Made by a program: the position numbers and the translations under genes. A stretch of DNA of 64,000 nt from Eremophila alpestris peregrina (lineage: Eukaryota > Chordata > Aves > Passeriformes > Alaudidae): positions 372,001-436,000 of the forward strand of contig WMCF01000056.1 in the NCBI GenBank assembly GCA_009792885.1, given 5' to 3'. The notes under the pieces were generated by a model that saw only the letters and a program-made list of their open reading frames with translations, did not search any database and was not told the DNA's origin. Below, in pieces: positions 12,261-25,201 of the stretch. Within the stretch, counting starts at the first letter, position 1. Each line of letters opens with the position of its first letter.

Positions 12261-14086
12261 TTCCTTGAGGAAAAAACTCAAGGACTCCATGCTGAAGGAC
12301 ATTTTCTGTCCTGATAATGCTGCATTTCTCCCATACAACACAAGTTACATTCCCATGGAATTGCTTTCATTTTAGATGAAGAGCTTCACAAAATGAGGGA
12401 GAGCAAAACTGCCTTTTTATTTTTATTTTCTTTTCCACATGGGCTGAGGCAGGTGCAAATCATTGGGTGCCTGACAGAGGTGTCTGGGTGTGAAGAGGAT
12501 GGGCCAGGCTCTTTTCTGGGATGCCCAGCACCAGGATAAAGGGAAAAATGCAGCAAAAGCAAGAGCTAGTTAATCAGCTACAGTTATTTTTCAAAAGGAG
12601 ATCTTAAACACTTCCTGAATTGTTGTTACAGAAAATAACAACTGTCCTGAGAAACAGCTACTCAGGCAGTCCAGTGATTGATTTTCCTCTTCTTTCCTGT
12701 CCTCACTGCTCATCCTTGTTGAGTGTTTGATCCTGGTAAAATTACAGTAAATGATTGGGGGTTTTTTGCCAAAGTAGAATATTGTGCTGGGTTTCTTTGT
12801 TCCTCACCATTTATGCTTTTAAGAGCATCACACTGGCAGGTTCCCCTCCATGGCACGGAGCTCTGTGAGGGTTGATGTGATTTCAGGATTTGATTTCAAA
12901 GCTTCCAAAGACAGAAGGGCTTTCCCTGTGACAAGGATCTCAAACTCTCTGACACCCAGAGATACAAAACCATCCACCTGAGGGGCTCTGCATCTGGATT
13001 ATCTACAGGGGACTGCAGAGTTTGTACCCCTGGAAACTGTCTTTGGAGAGGTTTTTTTATTTCTGGTAGCCCCAAGAAGGGAAAAATGATGACTGCAAAA
13101 TGATGTGCTAGTAGGGAGAAGCAGAGAAGAAGATCAGAAGGGACAAGGAGGAAAGCAGAGGCCAGAGAGCACTATAAATATCAGGGAATATCATATTAAA
13201 TACCCAGTCTGGACAACAACAACCCCATTGTGTTTGCATCCTCTCCATTCTGGAGCAGCAGGGATGGATCAAGAGGCCACATGAAATGCTGAGCTCTCTT
13301 CTTTAGCAGAACTTCAGCAGTTCATGGAACACTGACAGACCTGTGAGACCTTGTTTAAAACCTGTTGAGCCTTGTTTCAACACTCCTGGCACATGAAACC
13401 AAGTGAAACAAGAACATGAGCTGGCAATGAGAATGTAAGTGTTATTTCATGGCACTGTGATTGAGGAGACAGTATTTATTCATAGAGGCTTGAGAGAAGA
13501 GGATGTCAGAGGAATGAAAACAAAAACAACCTCAGATCTTTTTGCAGTTATTTTTCACCTCCATCAAATACTGGATTTCATATTTCATATGGCAAACCAT
13601 GCCTTGTGATTACAGCAGATAGGTCATGTGCATGGAAAATCTATTCTGTTTTCCTGGGTATTATTCACCCTTGTAAAAATAGAAAACTGGTTTTGATAAA
13701 GATTATTACTAGATGTAAAAACTTGCTGTTTGAAATTATGCTCTCACCATTCATTATATTGTTAAATATGTCACTTTTTTCCAAACATATAATTTAAACA
13801 TTTAGAAAGCAATGAAAAGTCTGTTTGGACTATTACGGGATCCTTTAAAAATATTGTTTGAACACAAGCTCATGTTTACAATATTGCTTTACTTGATGTC
13901 AGTACTTGATTTCTTTTTAAGTTTTGGACATTTTTCATGGCTTCTGAAACTTCACAATCTAAACTCAATATCTTGAGTCAATAGTAGATTTATATATTCT
14001 TAGCTGATGTGATGACTTAAGTTTAAGTTTTCATATTTTTTAGCTTCTGTACTGCCTTAGTTTGTGAGTCTGAATTTCATATAAAG
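12261..14086. other. Noncoding DNA, no gene seen
   Basis: The left part is of average composition. The right part (13560-14080) becomes very AT-rich, with TTTCATATTTCATATG and long T/A tracts. No frame above about 65 codons and no transposon is recognised before the LTR that starts near 14087. Confidence 0.6.
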
Positions 14087-14440
14087 TGTTACAAGTTCTC
14101 CTCACAGTTTAGTGAGGCAAAACAATCCATTCCCAGCCTGAGAACCAAGGACACCACTGCATCTTCAGGCCCCAAAAGTACAAACAACAGAGAACTGAGG
14201 AGAGCAATCTGGGAGGATGGGACTTCATAACCTGAAGCTGTAATTGGACAATTAACCCCAATATAAAAATGGCCCAAAATTTATAAAAGTGTGAAAACTC
14301 GTGCAAAGTGTGAAACCAGTGGTGCATCTTGGGTAGAGCCACAGCTGGGCTCTTCTAGTGCCCAAGGCAAATCCTTTGAAGGCTTTTAAATAAATACCTA
14401 CTTTATTCTTTTAACACTGTCCAACCTCTGTTCCAGCAGT
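14087..14440 (+). mobile_element. Solo LTR, ERVL-like (copy A)
   Basis: The element begins TGTTACAAGTTCTCCTCACA and runs through ACCTGAAGCTGTAATTGGAC, a TATA-like TTTATAAAAG, and an AATAAA poly(A) signal in TTTTAAATAAATACC, to ACCTCTGTTCCAGCA. The order of TATA box, poly(A) signal and short terminal stretch is that of a retroviral LTR on the plus strand. A second diverged copy lies about 1.96 kb downstream (16053-16390), alike at roughly three of four bases by eye. I recall this sequence as a common songbird ERVL-type LTR, but the family name was not verified. Target-site duplications were not found, so the ends are approximate. Confidence 0.75.
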
Positions 14441-16052
14441 TAGGAATATTTGCATAGTGGGGATAATGTTAAATAGGCCACCTAAGAATAAGGTGAGAGG
14501 GAAGAGCAGCAGGCTCAGCAGAGGAGCTGAGAACTGGTGCTGGTTTGAGCTCGATTGTGGAGCAAGTTTCCAGCACACAAAGGTCCTGTACTTACTCAAG
14601 GGTGTGGCCAGAACCTTTTCTGCCAGTGAATGGATTACCTGGATCAGGACTGGGTGGCATTTGCTTTAGCCACGTTCTTTGTAAAGCAAATATTGGAGGA
14701 TCCAAATCCCAGGGCTTGTTGGGCAGCTGCTTTTCAATCTCTGTGAATTCAAATAAAAAATGGTTCTTTTTCAGCCCTGAGTGCAGCAGCTCTCCAATCT
14801 GCAGATGAAACAAGCACTCCACACTGTTCAGAAACAATGGAGAGTCTGATTGTTTAATACACTGATAAAAATGTGTTTAAAAAATAAATTATCTACTGCT
14901 GGGATTGCTTGAAATTTCATTAAACACTAATGAGAGAAGGCATCTCAGACAAATTAATAAACACCCTGTGCACTAACCTAGAAAAAGCCTAAACCCTTTG
15001 ATGCTAAGCTGATGAAAATGAGAAACATCTTTCATGTGAAACCACTTGTCATATTTCAGTGCATTAATTGAGGCATAATGAAAATGGAAGATACAGCACA
15101 GAAAAGGAAGAATATTCATTATAATACAGACTGTGGTCCTGTAAAACAGCTGTATCCAACTACAACCTTGGTTTCATGCACATGAGTAAATCCAAACCAG
15201 CAGAAAGAGCATAGAAGGAAGCTAAATATATTCAGATTTTAGTGCATTTTCATGAGTGAAATCAAAGAGAAGGATTTTTTTTTTCAGTGAATTTGTGCTT
15301 GAGTTATAAGATTATAAATCCTTTATACACATAAAAGATCACCCAGTCCTGGATCTCCCTTTGGTTCTGTAGGATAAACTTGCATTGGTGGTGAGGAAAA
15401 AGTTGAAGTGAAACCATGTTGGTTTGAAAAGACAAATGTCATGTATTATACCTTGCAGAGATAAGCATAAATTAGAAAACAGAGAGAAAAGCAAATTGGC
15501 TTCATTAAAGAAAAAAGGGAGGTGCTGCTCTGCCTGTCCAAGGCATTATGTGCTCAGTACTTTGTCATTCAACAAAAGGGACTTGCCACAACAACCATCA
15601 CTCCTGGTGGAAGCTGGAGGTGATGGAATTAAAACATTTCCTAAAGAAACTCAGTACCAGACTGTTGCACAGCACAAAAATAAAAAATCATTCTGTGCAT
15701 TCAGATCATGTCACCTGAATCCTCATGGATGAGAAATCCTGGATGTGGGCTTTAGTCCCTCCTGGACAAAGAGGGCAGCTTGGGGTGCTGCATTCTTGAA
15801 GGAACATATTTGGGGGAGTGGGATTAAGCATTTTGAGGAGAGAACCTGTCCCTGAGCCTCTGCCAGGGCTAGAGGAGCCCTGGGGGGATCCATGAGATCC
15901 TTGGCATCTCTGTGTCTGCTCACCAAGGAAAGGACTGCTTGGTGTTAGCTGTCCCTCATGCCTCAGGAATTTAGCTTTTCTATTTTTAATGTATTTGTAA
16001 TTGTGTAATTATTTAGTATATAACTCTAATCTCCATATGCAGGGCTAGCCAC
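14441..16052. other. Noncoding DNA between the two LTRs
   Basis: No gag, pol or protease-like frame is visible; the longest frame is 102 codons (15424-15732) and is lysine/serine rich. The part at about 14870-15125 holds CATTAAACACTAATGAG, GACAAATTAATAAACACC and CATTAATTGAGGCATAATG and looks like regulatory-type single-copy DNA. The segment therefore reads as host DNA, not the interior of a provirus. Confidence 0.55.
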
Positions 16053-16390
16053 TGTTTCCCCATTTTGGTCAGACACAACAATTCCTCTCTAGGCCTGGGA
16101 ATTAAGGACACCTCACTGTCTCAGGCCCCAAGAGATGTAAACAAAAGTGAGTTGGGGGAGAGCAAACTTGGGGTAAATAACTGCATTACCTGAAGCTGTA
16201 ACTGGAAGATTTACACCCAATATGCAAATGGACCAAATTTACAAAAATGTGAAAACCTGTGACCCATCATCCATTTTTGGGGGTAGCCCCTGAGGGTGCT
16301 TTGTCTGCCCTAAATGTACCTGTAGCCCCTTTAATAAATAGAAATTCTTTTTATTTTCTTAGTTTTGCCTGCTCTGTGTTTTAAAGTAAC
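16053..16390 (+). mobile_element. Solo LTR, ERVL-like (copy B)
   Basis: This segment aligns along its length with copy A at 14087-14440. Shared blocks include AAGGACACC, CTCAGGCCCCAA, ACCTGAAGCTGTAA and CCCAATAT, then a GTGAAAACC block and an AATAAA signal (TTTAATAAATAG) followed by a T-rich end. It also carries an ATGCAAAT octamer at about 16222-16229. It has the same orientation as copy A but differs at about a quarter of positions, so it is probably an independent old insertion. The right end is approximate. Confidence 0.72.
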
Positions 16391-16713
16391 CCAGTGACAC
16401 GTGTGTGCAGACAGCCAGTGCATGATTTACTGTGGCCATGCCCTGCAAGGCAAAGTCTCACCAGATCATGATCCAGAGCACATGAAGGCTGACTGAAAAT
16501 CTCCCAGGCCCACAGTTGTCATTATCTGAGGTGACAATCTTGCTTCTGTACACACAGGGAGCTTTATGGGGACACTGTTATGGACCATGAATCATCTTCA
16601 CTGTGTATTTGTGATCTGGATAAAAAATGGGTCCTACATAGGAGTAGCTATGTATTGCACCCTCTCAAATTGGTATTTAAAACCCAAAAGAACCCAATCA
16701 AATCCCACAGTGT

Positions 16714-16747
16714 TATCTATCCATCTATCTATCTATCTATCTATCTA
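16714..16747. repeat. (ATCT)n tetranucleotide microsatellite
   Basis: TATCTATCCATCTATCTATC and onward makes about eight ATCT units with one CCATCT interruption near the left end. It is a typical slippage-prone vertebrate microsatellite with no coding role. Confidence 0.9.
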
Positions 16748-19259
16748 CACTTCTTTAATTACATTGTTCCTAATTATTTAAGTAGTGTTTGGGCCTCTAT
16801 TTTAGTAGGAAAAACTTGAACTAAATGACAGGTATTTTTTAAACAAAATGGAGCCATTTCATTTATCTGCTCAGTGTCAGCAACAGAGGGATTCAAAGTC
16901 ATTGGCTGCCATGAAATCACAATCTTCATCTCAGCCAGATCCGGATCCAAAACCTCTTTAAACCAGCAGGAATCTGTGAATTAAATTCACTGGACTTTAC
17001 AGGGAAATAAATAGCTGCTCTGCTTCATCTTGTAATTCATTCTGACCACTGTTACAAAATTCATGTTTAAATATATTCCTCTAGAAATGAAAAATAATTT
17101 TTCCAGCTTTTGGCAAACTGCTGTAAAAAATGCCTGGTGTTATTTGTATGAATCAAAGCTGCATCAGTGAGGTGTGGCACAGAGCACAGAGACTTTCATT
17201 GAAATCAGGAGGAGCAAGAATAGTCCATTATTCATTTTTAATGGAAAAAGAAGAGGAATTGACACACCACAATAAAAAGTAGAACAGTAGAAATAATAAT
17301 GTGCACCCCAAACAACAGGGACATACTTGGAATTTGTGAAAGCTGATTCCTCTTATGGTGTTCATGGATTTACTTCTTCCCTGGTGATGTAAAATGCTAC
17401 TAACTGGTGATATATCAGTATACCTATAATTTATATTAATTTAATATAGTCAGAAACAAGGGATTTCTGCATCTTCAGTTATGCATTGTCATCAGGTAGA
17501 CTAAAGAGTAATCATAGTGGATTTACAAGCCTAATTCATTCTTACTCACTTGTCTTTTAGACAAGGAACTAAACATGTTTTAATATTTTGATATGAAACA
17601 CATAAATCTCTGGCACATCTGATGTGAGTTGCCTGGTTGCTGCATGCTCACCTTAACCAAGTTTGCCATATGTTAAGTGAGAAATCCCAACATTTCTGTA
17701 TTTAAAGATATCCTGAGTGTATTTAAAGATATCCTGAATGTTGTATGTTGCTCTAAGAAAATCTGTTCTTTGTGGATAAGGTAGGGGATAAACATTATTG
17801 AAATATTTAAGGAAAATCACAGGATATATTAAAACTGAATCCTCTTGATTTAATATTAAAGGAGCAGAGGTCTTTGAGTAGTAAAGCAACTGAAAGTGTA
17901 GGGTGAGGGTGGTAGAGAATGCTTATCTGTGGTGACCAAAACCCATTTCTCCCAAAGCCTATTTCAATAATAACTTTTATTGGCTGAATCTATGGAGACT
18001 TTTTTCCTTAGGAGTGGTTTGTGTCAGTGATTGAGGTGAATTTCTGAGTACAAGCACAGTGATTTGGATAAATGAAAATTGTACTAGTTTTTCACATGTG
18101 GTAGTTCCTTTTGAAAAGACATTTGATCTTTAATGTGGAAATGACAATAATTCTTAATGTTTCTGGCTTTGTTCTTCATCTGATGAACTCAGAAACACAG
18201 AAAAGCCATGAGAGCATGACTTGAATAAGAAGCAAGGTTTTATTTGAAACTCCAACTGTACTAATAGCTTTTCTTATGGATCTTATTTGTGCTGGAAAAC
18301 TGAACCTAGAGCCAGTCCTGAGCATCTCAGGCATTATTACTGCCAAAAGCAGCTCTGGGGACACAAAGATTTGGTTACAGACAATACACTGGATTCCTTT
18401 TTAGAGCAGTAAAAGCCTTTGGTGTGGAACAGCAGCTCAGAGCATGAACCACCAGCAGTGCAGGGCTCTGCAGCAGCCACAGATTTTTTTTCCTTACATC
18501 TTTCTCATTAACTTTTTAAAGCTTCTCTGCTGGCTTTGTGGGGTTATTGCTGGGAGTTGGAAATGATGGATGGAATGAAGAAAAGGCGAGTTGTGCTGCT
18601 GCTGGGGGTGTTGGGTGGTGTTACCCTGAGCTCATAAAAAGCCAGGACAGGTCTGAGCAAACAACTCACTGTGCCCCTTCCCACACCAGGACTGGTGACT
18701 GCCCTGATGCTGCCTCTTTGTTATGATTTTGCCATTTTTCTGCTGCTTTCAAGCTGGTGATTCCACAAAGGGGAACTTCCCTGAGCTCCTGTGTACCCCA
18801 GGAGGTTCTACCCACTCTGGGGTAAAACATAAATGATGATAATGCTTTGTTTTCCTGCTTGACTTTGCCAAAGTCATTAAGGGAAACAGTGAAACAGCCC
18901 CATCCCAAGGATGGGCTTTTAATTTTTTATCTAGTGCCTTACCAAGCATGAACTCTGCTGGAGTTCACAATTTATTTTTGAGTTCATTAATTTGTTTCAA
19001 GACTGCATTTCCTTTTGCTTTGACTCTTCTTGCTCTGCCATTTCCCACACATAAAGGCTTTGATTCTTTCCACCATTAGCCCTGCATTTTTCTTTGAACT
19101 GCAATACAAATACTAGAACTATCTATAACAAATAGAATTTTATACATCATTTTAGATGTGATTCTAAAAAGATAGGTGCTGCCAGAAAAAAAAAAAAAGC
19201 AAAAGAAAGATAGTAAAAGGTGCCATAGAAAATTAAGGAAAAGAGGGACTAATATCTGT
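16748..19259. other. Noncoding DNA, no gene seen
   Basis: It contains a perfect two-copy 21-bp tandem duplication at 17697-17738 (core TTTAAAGATATCCTGA) and an A13 tract at 19186-19198. Frames are short. No transposon is recognised. Confidence 0.62.
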
Positions 19260-19275
19260 ATCTGTATATACAGAT
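19260..19275. repeat. 16-bp perfect palindrome
   Basis: ATCTGTATATACAGAT is its own reverse complement. It lies in an AT-rich stretch that also has GATATCAATATATATG and ATTGATATATGATATTGATATC at 19274-19338, so the whole segment can fold on itself. About one such palindrome is expected by chance in a window of this size. Confidence 0.9.
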
Positions 19276-22200
19276 ATCAATATATATGTCTGTAATCCCT
19301 TTCTGTCTGGATCCTATTGATATATGATATTGATATCATAGTTCTGACTATCAGAATTTTAATCAAGCTCATTCATGTGTTTTTGTCACATTCTTTGAGA
19401 AATGTTGACTAAGTGTCAATTCTCTCTGGTGGGAGACAGGAAAACAGAGCATTGGTAAGAGTCAAAAATGAAACCAAAACACATTTAATTCCAAAATAAT
19501 GGACTGGCTTCAGCCTGCCAACAATGCCAGCACAAGGAGCTGTGATGGATGTTACACCTGTGATTCTGCTCTCAAGCTTTATAGGGCAAGAAAACCCAGT
19601 TGAAATAATAATAATAGTAATACCAATAGTTAGAGGAGTAGTAGTAATAATAATAATATAATGAAAAAATAAGCTGTGCTGGATAACAGAGGATGGTGTG
19701 GAAGGCACAATTCTTGTGCCTGTGCCATGTTCATGTAGGAGAGATTAAACAGCAACACCACCTAAGGGGTTCAATGATGCACTTAGCACCAAAAATGCTG
19801 GGTCCAGCCTGATCCAGGAGATCTGGAAGCTTGGGAGGAGGAAGAGAAATTATAAAGTTTGGGTTAGAAGTGCACTATTCCAGCATGGGAGGAGTCCACC
19901 CAACTATGCAGAAAGTGTGTTCCTGTCATCTCTTATTCAATGCATCCTGAATCATCACACAGGGGTTTTTATCCTGGTTCCTGATGACTGACATAAAGAT
20001 TTGCATTTTAAATGAAAAAATCCATATTTTTTATAATCTTTCTTCTAATCAAATTTGAGTTTTAATTTTTTTTTCTCTAATGGTATTGGCTTTATAATAA
20101 AGTATGGTCAAAACTTGTAAAATAAGGAGGGGATGAACTGAATTTCAGCTTTGGAGAATCTGATGATCCCTAAATTTGCATAATACTTTGAAATAGTCAG
20201 ATGTGCAGGCTCCATCTCCATTTACACAAATGAAGTCTGCAATTCATGCACAGACACAGGTGGGCTCCAAGTATCTCACAAAGTCCAACAGGATTGCCTC
20301 TGGTCCTTTTCATTAGATGCCAGCAGGCTGTAATATCTAGGTTAGGCAAAATTTAAGACTTTATTCATCTTTTCATTCTAGAACAGTTTTTTTCTGCTGC
20401 TCCTCTGTGTCAGTTCAGCACAATTTTAAAGTTTTATTATAACTGCAAGTGGGTGAAATCAGGTGGTAGTGCTATTTCTGTTCTTATTTTGGGAGGTGCT
20501 GAATTTCCTCAGGAGACTCCTGAGAGGAAAAGACTAAAAATTCACTAAATCACTTGAGACTGGGGGCATTAAAGATGTCTTGGGCAGCCTGGTGTCCTGT
20601 GCAAGGGCATGGCCAGTGTCTTCCTGAGGGACACAACAGATTCTCCTGTTAAATCCATTGTAGCTCAAGCAATCTTTGGCATAGAGTTAATTTTTCCCCT
20701 ACTGATTTCAGACAGAAAAGGTTTTTGTTTAGCTGATTACAGAAGTGTAAGGAGATGCTCCTGATTTACTGATTTAAGCAGTAACTGGGTGTGAAGAAAG
20801 AGGTACCATATCTCCATTACTAAAAGATGTGCATTTCCTTTTAAATAAAAGGTAATGTCATTAGATATAAATAAGGACACTTTAATTTCTATATTAAGAG
20901 AAGCTCTATTCATAGATTTATCTGTAGATTTGGCAAGCTCTTTTTGGAAAATCTTTGCTACTTTTTAATGTGAGTTTTCTAGTGATTCCCTTCTTTTTTT
21001 AATCTCTCTTTGGCAATAACACAGCTGTGTTTCCATTTGCTGGATGTTCACCTTTATTGCTAAACCCACACATGTACTCTGGAAGCTTTCCCATGAATCC
21101 AAAGTAAGTCAGGGACACTACCAAAGGCTCTGGAAAGTCAGGAATAGAGTTTTTTCCTAGCCAGTAGGCTCTGGAGGGTCATTTAGTCAGGTGCTTGTTG
21201 AATGGTGCTTCATACTCTGAACACATTTCACTGTTGCCCTGTTGTCCATCCTCAGGCTGCCTATTTATTTTTAGAGAGAGTTTAAATTGTTGGCTATTGG
21301 TCTGTGAAGTTTGTAGAGGTCTGGGAGCTGTGTGAGATGTCTCTCAGTGAATCTGCTGGGCTGGCAATCAGCATCAAGTCACGAGTGGCATTTCCCAGGG
21401 AAACTCTCTGTAGAGAGCCCACAAGTTCTGAATCCGGCTGGGCCAAAATAGCCTGATCTTTTTGAATGTGTCAAACGGTTCAAGGGGAATTTATAGTCAG
21501 GGTTTTAGAAAGGATGATGAGAAGTGTTTGTTGTGGAGTGGTTGGGTGATTTGCTGAGTCAGGTGGTACTTTCAGTTTAGCAGGTTTGAGTCTAGAACAT
21601 TAAACTGGTCTTACCAGTGGTGCAACGTTTTGGCTCATCCTACACTTCATCCTATATGCACATATTTGTGTTTAGAAGTTGACAGACACCTCTTAATAGA
21701 AAGGAGCCCTCTTTGGTGGGAGTGTGTTTGAGTAGGCAGCAATTTTCTTCTAATGGTTTCTCCAAAGGGAATAATGAATTTTCCTTCTTGATCAAGGTAT
21801 GACAACCTCTGCACTGACTCCCTTGAGAAGTGTGTGCCAATATCCTACTAAATCTCAGTCATGATCATGTCTGGTGTATCCCCACACCTGTTTAAGCCAT
21901 GAACCTGTATAATAAAATATAGTGGGAATCTCTGTGTTCCTGCCAAATCTATTTGAGCACAGGGATGATTTGCTGAATATTTCAACAGCAGGCTCTTAGG
22001 AATGTGTCCCTGTAAATCCTCCTCCCTTGTTTGCTAGGCAGTGATGCTGTTTGTAAATGGGGTGATGCTCCTTGCTGCTGTCTTGTGACTGCTCTTCAAA
22101 CCTTGATATCTTTGCTCAGTTCTCAGATGAAGGAAGGAAGCAGCCTGGGGTGCATTTTGTAGGGAGAAATGTGACTTCAATATTAAAGTCACAAATCTGT

Positions 22201-23214
22201 GAGGAGTGCAAATATTCTGTGGCAAGGAAGCCAATTCCCTTTTATGAGTCCCTAAGTAATTACTGAACAGTATTTATTGTGGAGCAGTGTATGAGGGAAT
22301 AAGTGGGGGGTTTTCTGTAGATGGGACCCAAAGTGAATTAAGGGGTTTGGTGGCAGTGAGATCTGTGCAGTGAGTTCATGAATGTAGGACAAAGGAAGCA
22401 GAAATGGATTTTAAAAGTCATCTTGTAAAAAACCAAACCTGTAGTCAGAAGTATTTGCAACTGATGCTAATTTGGGGTGCAGAATACAATTTTCTCCCCC
22501 TTGCAAATTTAGTTTCTGCTTCCCCACTGCTCCACGTGCATTCCCTCTGGCATGAGAATTAAAAGGGCTGGGTTTCCACCAAACTGCTTTGACCTGACAG
22601 GACAGTGGATATTGGACACATGAACACAGCACATAAACCCTCAGAGCTGGAATGTGATCACTTTGCTTACATCATTTGCAGCACAGTGCACTCTTAGCCC
22701 TGTCCCAAACTTGTAGGAACCAACACAGCCAACAATAAAGCCTTCTGTTTTAGTGGCATTAGGAATGTTTAAGGTCAAAGAGACCATCAGTGGATGTACT
22801 GGGCTGTTACTGCCTTGCAGGAAGCTGCAGAGATGAGGATGGCAGTGCTGGATTGGGGATGAATCAAACTCAGGCCACACCACTACAGGTCTAGGTGCAA
22901 AAACCACTTTTCCTGGGGGATAAAATCCCTCCTGTGCAGTTACATTTGCCCATTGTTGATGACTGGGATTCCTAGGTATTACAATAATACTGATGCTATT
23001 AAAACTGCCTACAGTCTTTAAAATATGCATTCTGAAAGTAAGCAAAACTTAATTGGATCCACCCATCAGTCAGTTTTCCTTTTCAAAGGAAATTGTCTAA
23101 TGAAAATTCAGAATGCACCTATGTGTAAGTGCTCATATCCACTCCACACATAAATTCATATTGTTTATATATTTGTATTTTACCTTTTCATTCTGTTTAT
23201 ATATGAATAAGTTA
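19276..23214. other. Noncoding DNA, no gene seen
   Basis: The stretch at 19599-19662 is rich in TAATAATA/GTAGTA triplets. A near-perfect hairpin lies at 20504-20530, with CTCAGGAG and CTCCTGAG around a single A, extended by TTTC/GGAAA with a bulge. A 134-codon minus frame at 22641-23045 is the most protein-like chance frame here and is discussed under findings. No recognised transposon. Confidence 0.55.
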
Positions 23215-23268
23215 ATATATACACATGTACATGCATGCACATGCTTTTTATTATTATTATTATTATTT
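23215..23268. repeat. Alternating purine-pyrimidine tract plus (TTA)n
   Basis: Positions 23215-23244 alternate purine and pyrimidine without a break for 30 bases (ATATATACACATGTACATGC, then ATGCACATGC). A T run and a (TTA)n microsatellite follow to about 23268. The alternating part can adopt Z-DNA or cruciform-like states. Confidence 0.85.
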
Positions 23269-25174
23269 CAAAATTCCAGCAACGTGAATCATAGAATTTT
23301 AAAAGTTTTTTTTTAAAAATTACCCTGGGCAAAACTAATACAAGCAGTTAAATTGTAAAAGAAATAACTAGACTTATACCTAAATGTAGATTACTGCAAT
23401 TTTTCATTTTAGTTACTGAAGGGCATAAAATCTGGAGTGTGAGCTGAAGATTTCAGTCTTTTCCCAAAATTTCCTGGCAGTCTCAGGCCATTAGGATAAT
23501 TTTTTCTGTTTAATTGTATTTAACGTTTTAGGACTGACTAAATTGGATGGGTATGGTAAGCCTTTAAAATTAATTGATGCTCTCTCACTTTAATAAATGC
23601 AAGGATGGAATAATGTCCTAAGCTTCAGCCCACATACTGGCAGCTGCTCACTCTGACTCTCCATGTCCACCAGGACAGCAGCCTCATTCCCCTCCTTCCA
23701 TAATAAGTTAATATTTTATGGAGCAGAACAGCACAGAGTGAATAGACAATTTAATATTATGGTCATGGTGATGTAAAGCCCTGAGCCTGGTGTATTTTTC
23801 ATCTCCAAAACCTCAAAAGGCTCCTGCCTGCACATGATTCAGGTCAGATCTTGTGGCTCTGTATTGTCTATAGATATGTGGCTGTGTCTCAGTGGGATGT
23901 TCTGCAGAGAAGGGCTGGAGGTTTGTCTGCCCTGGGTGGTGGAGTGGCTGCTGAGGGCAAAGGGAAGAAGTTCCTTATCTAGGTTATTGATATCAACATG
24001 ATGGGAAATGCATTGGGCCACGTGGCTGTGTTTGTAAGCATAATTAACAGCATGTAATTAAGGGTACTTAAGGAGAGGAGGAATTACTGTGAGCTCTGAA
24101 GTGCCAGGTTGTTTGCAGAAAGAAGCTCAGAATTTGGATCAGCGAGGGCTGGAGATGATTTGGGCTCTCAAACACACTCTGTAATTGCTCTCAATGTCTG
24201 AGTGACCTGATGAGGCAGACGTTCCCTCTCCTCCTTGGAAGAGTCTGGAAGTTGCAGTGGTGAGAGAGGAGATTCATTCCTCTCCTAGCCTGAAAGGAAA
24301 AGCAGAGGGCAATGAGGTTCCACTGCCCTGCTTAACCCCCAGTTAATGCCTGCTTTGGGAAATGGAGCAGGACATCAACAGTCTGCTGGTTCTTCCCAGC
24401 TTCAGAAGTTCCAGCCAGTGTGTTTGATTTCAATCCCTATTTACCTGATTGACAATGTGTAAGAACAGAAGTGCTGTTCTTGGGTCAGAGAAGGTGTTTC
24501 AGTATCTCACTTTGACAGAGATCAGCAGCACACACTTAGGAAAGGAATATGGGATTTATGTGAGCAGGGAGAGAGCACCACACTCTCACAGCTTTCTTCC
24601 ATAGCACAATGTTCTGTTCAGACGAGTTCAGATATTTCACTAATGTATTTTTAGCTATTGAACATAACAATAACATGGAGAAATTAAAAAAACCAGGTAT
24701 GCTCAGTGCAGGCAGCATTAGAGATCTCAATTTCCCTGTTTCCCTTTTCATCCTGTCTTTCTACCAAAGCTCATGCCTCAGAAAGATGTCACAAGGGCAG
24801 CAGCCCTCTAATTTTGCAGAACAATCCACAGCTGTTCATTTCAGTTTGATATTTGTTTTGCTGTGGTATTTTCCTCCAGAATTTCTACTCTGCCACTGTT
24901 GGAGGCTTTTATTTTTTTCTACAGGGCTGCAAGAAACGCATCTCTTAACACTTTGGCCTTGGCTGTGGTGCTTGTGTGCTGTGATTGATTGTGTTCATTA
25001 GGAGGGGTGACTGTTTTTGTTCCCCTATTGATAGGTACATTCCCAAACAAGATAAATGCAGGCCAGCACACTTGCTGCAGTAATTACTGTAGGTTCAGAT
25101 AAAGCAAGAGGCACTGGAGCCTCCCTGTAATGAATCCTTGTTGACATGGATTTTATATACATGGAGATGCATTT
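23269..25174. other. Noncoding DNA, no gene seen
   Basis: A 130-codon plus frame at 24609-25001 is Phe/Leu/Cys-rich and lacks coding-like codon use; I treat it as chance. No repeat family is recognised. Confidence 0.6.
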
Positions 25175-25201
25175 TATATACATATATATATATATATATA
25201 T
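25175..25201. repeat. (TA)n dinucleotide tract
   Basis: An almost pure TA run with a single TATACATA interruption near the left end. A partial copy of the flank (ATTTTATATACA) occurs about 20 bases upstream, which suggests local duplication. Confidence 0.9.

Noticed and set aside
14087..16390. A single provirus bounded by the two LTR-like copies
   Set aside because: The copies differ at about a quarter of positions, no gag/pol frame lies between them, and the intervening DNA looks like host sequence.
23283..23300. Minus-strand CR1 terminus (ATCATAGAATTTT)
   Set aside because: Only about ten bases match and the adjacent CR1 body is absent.
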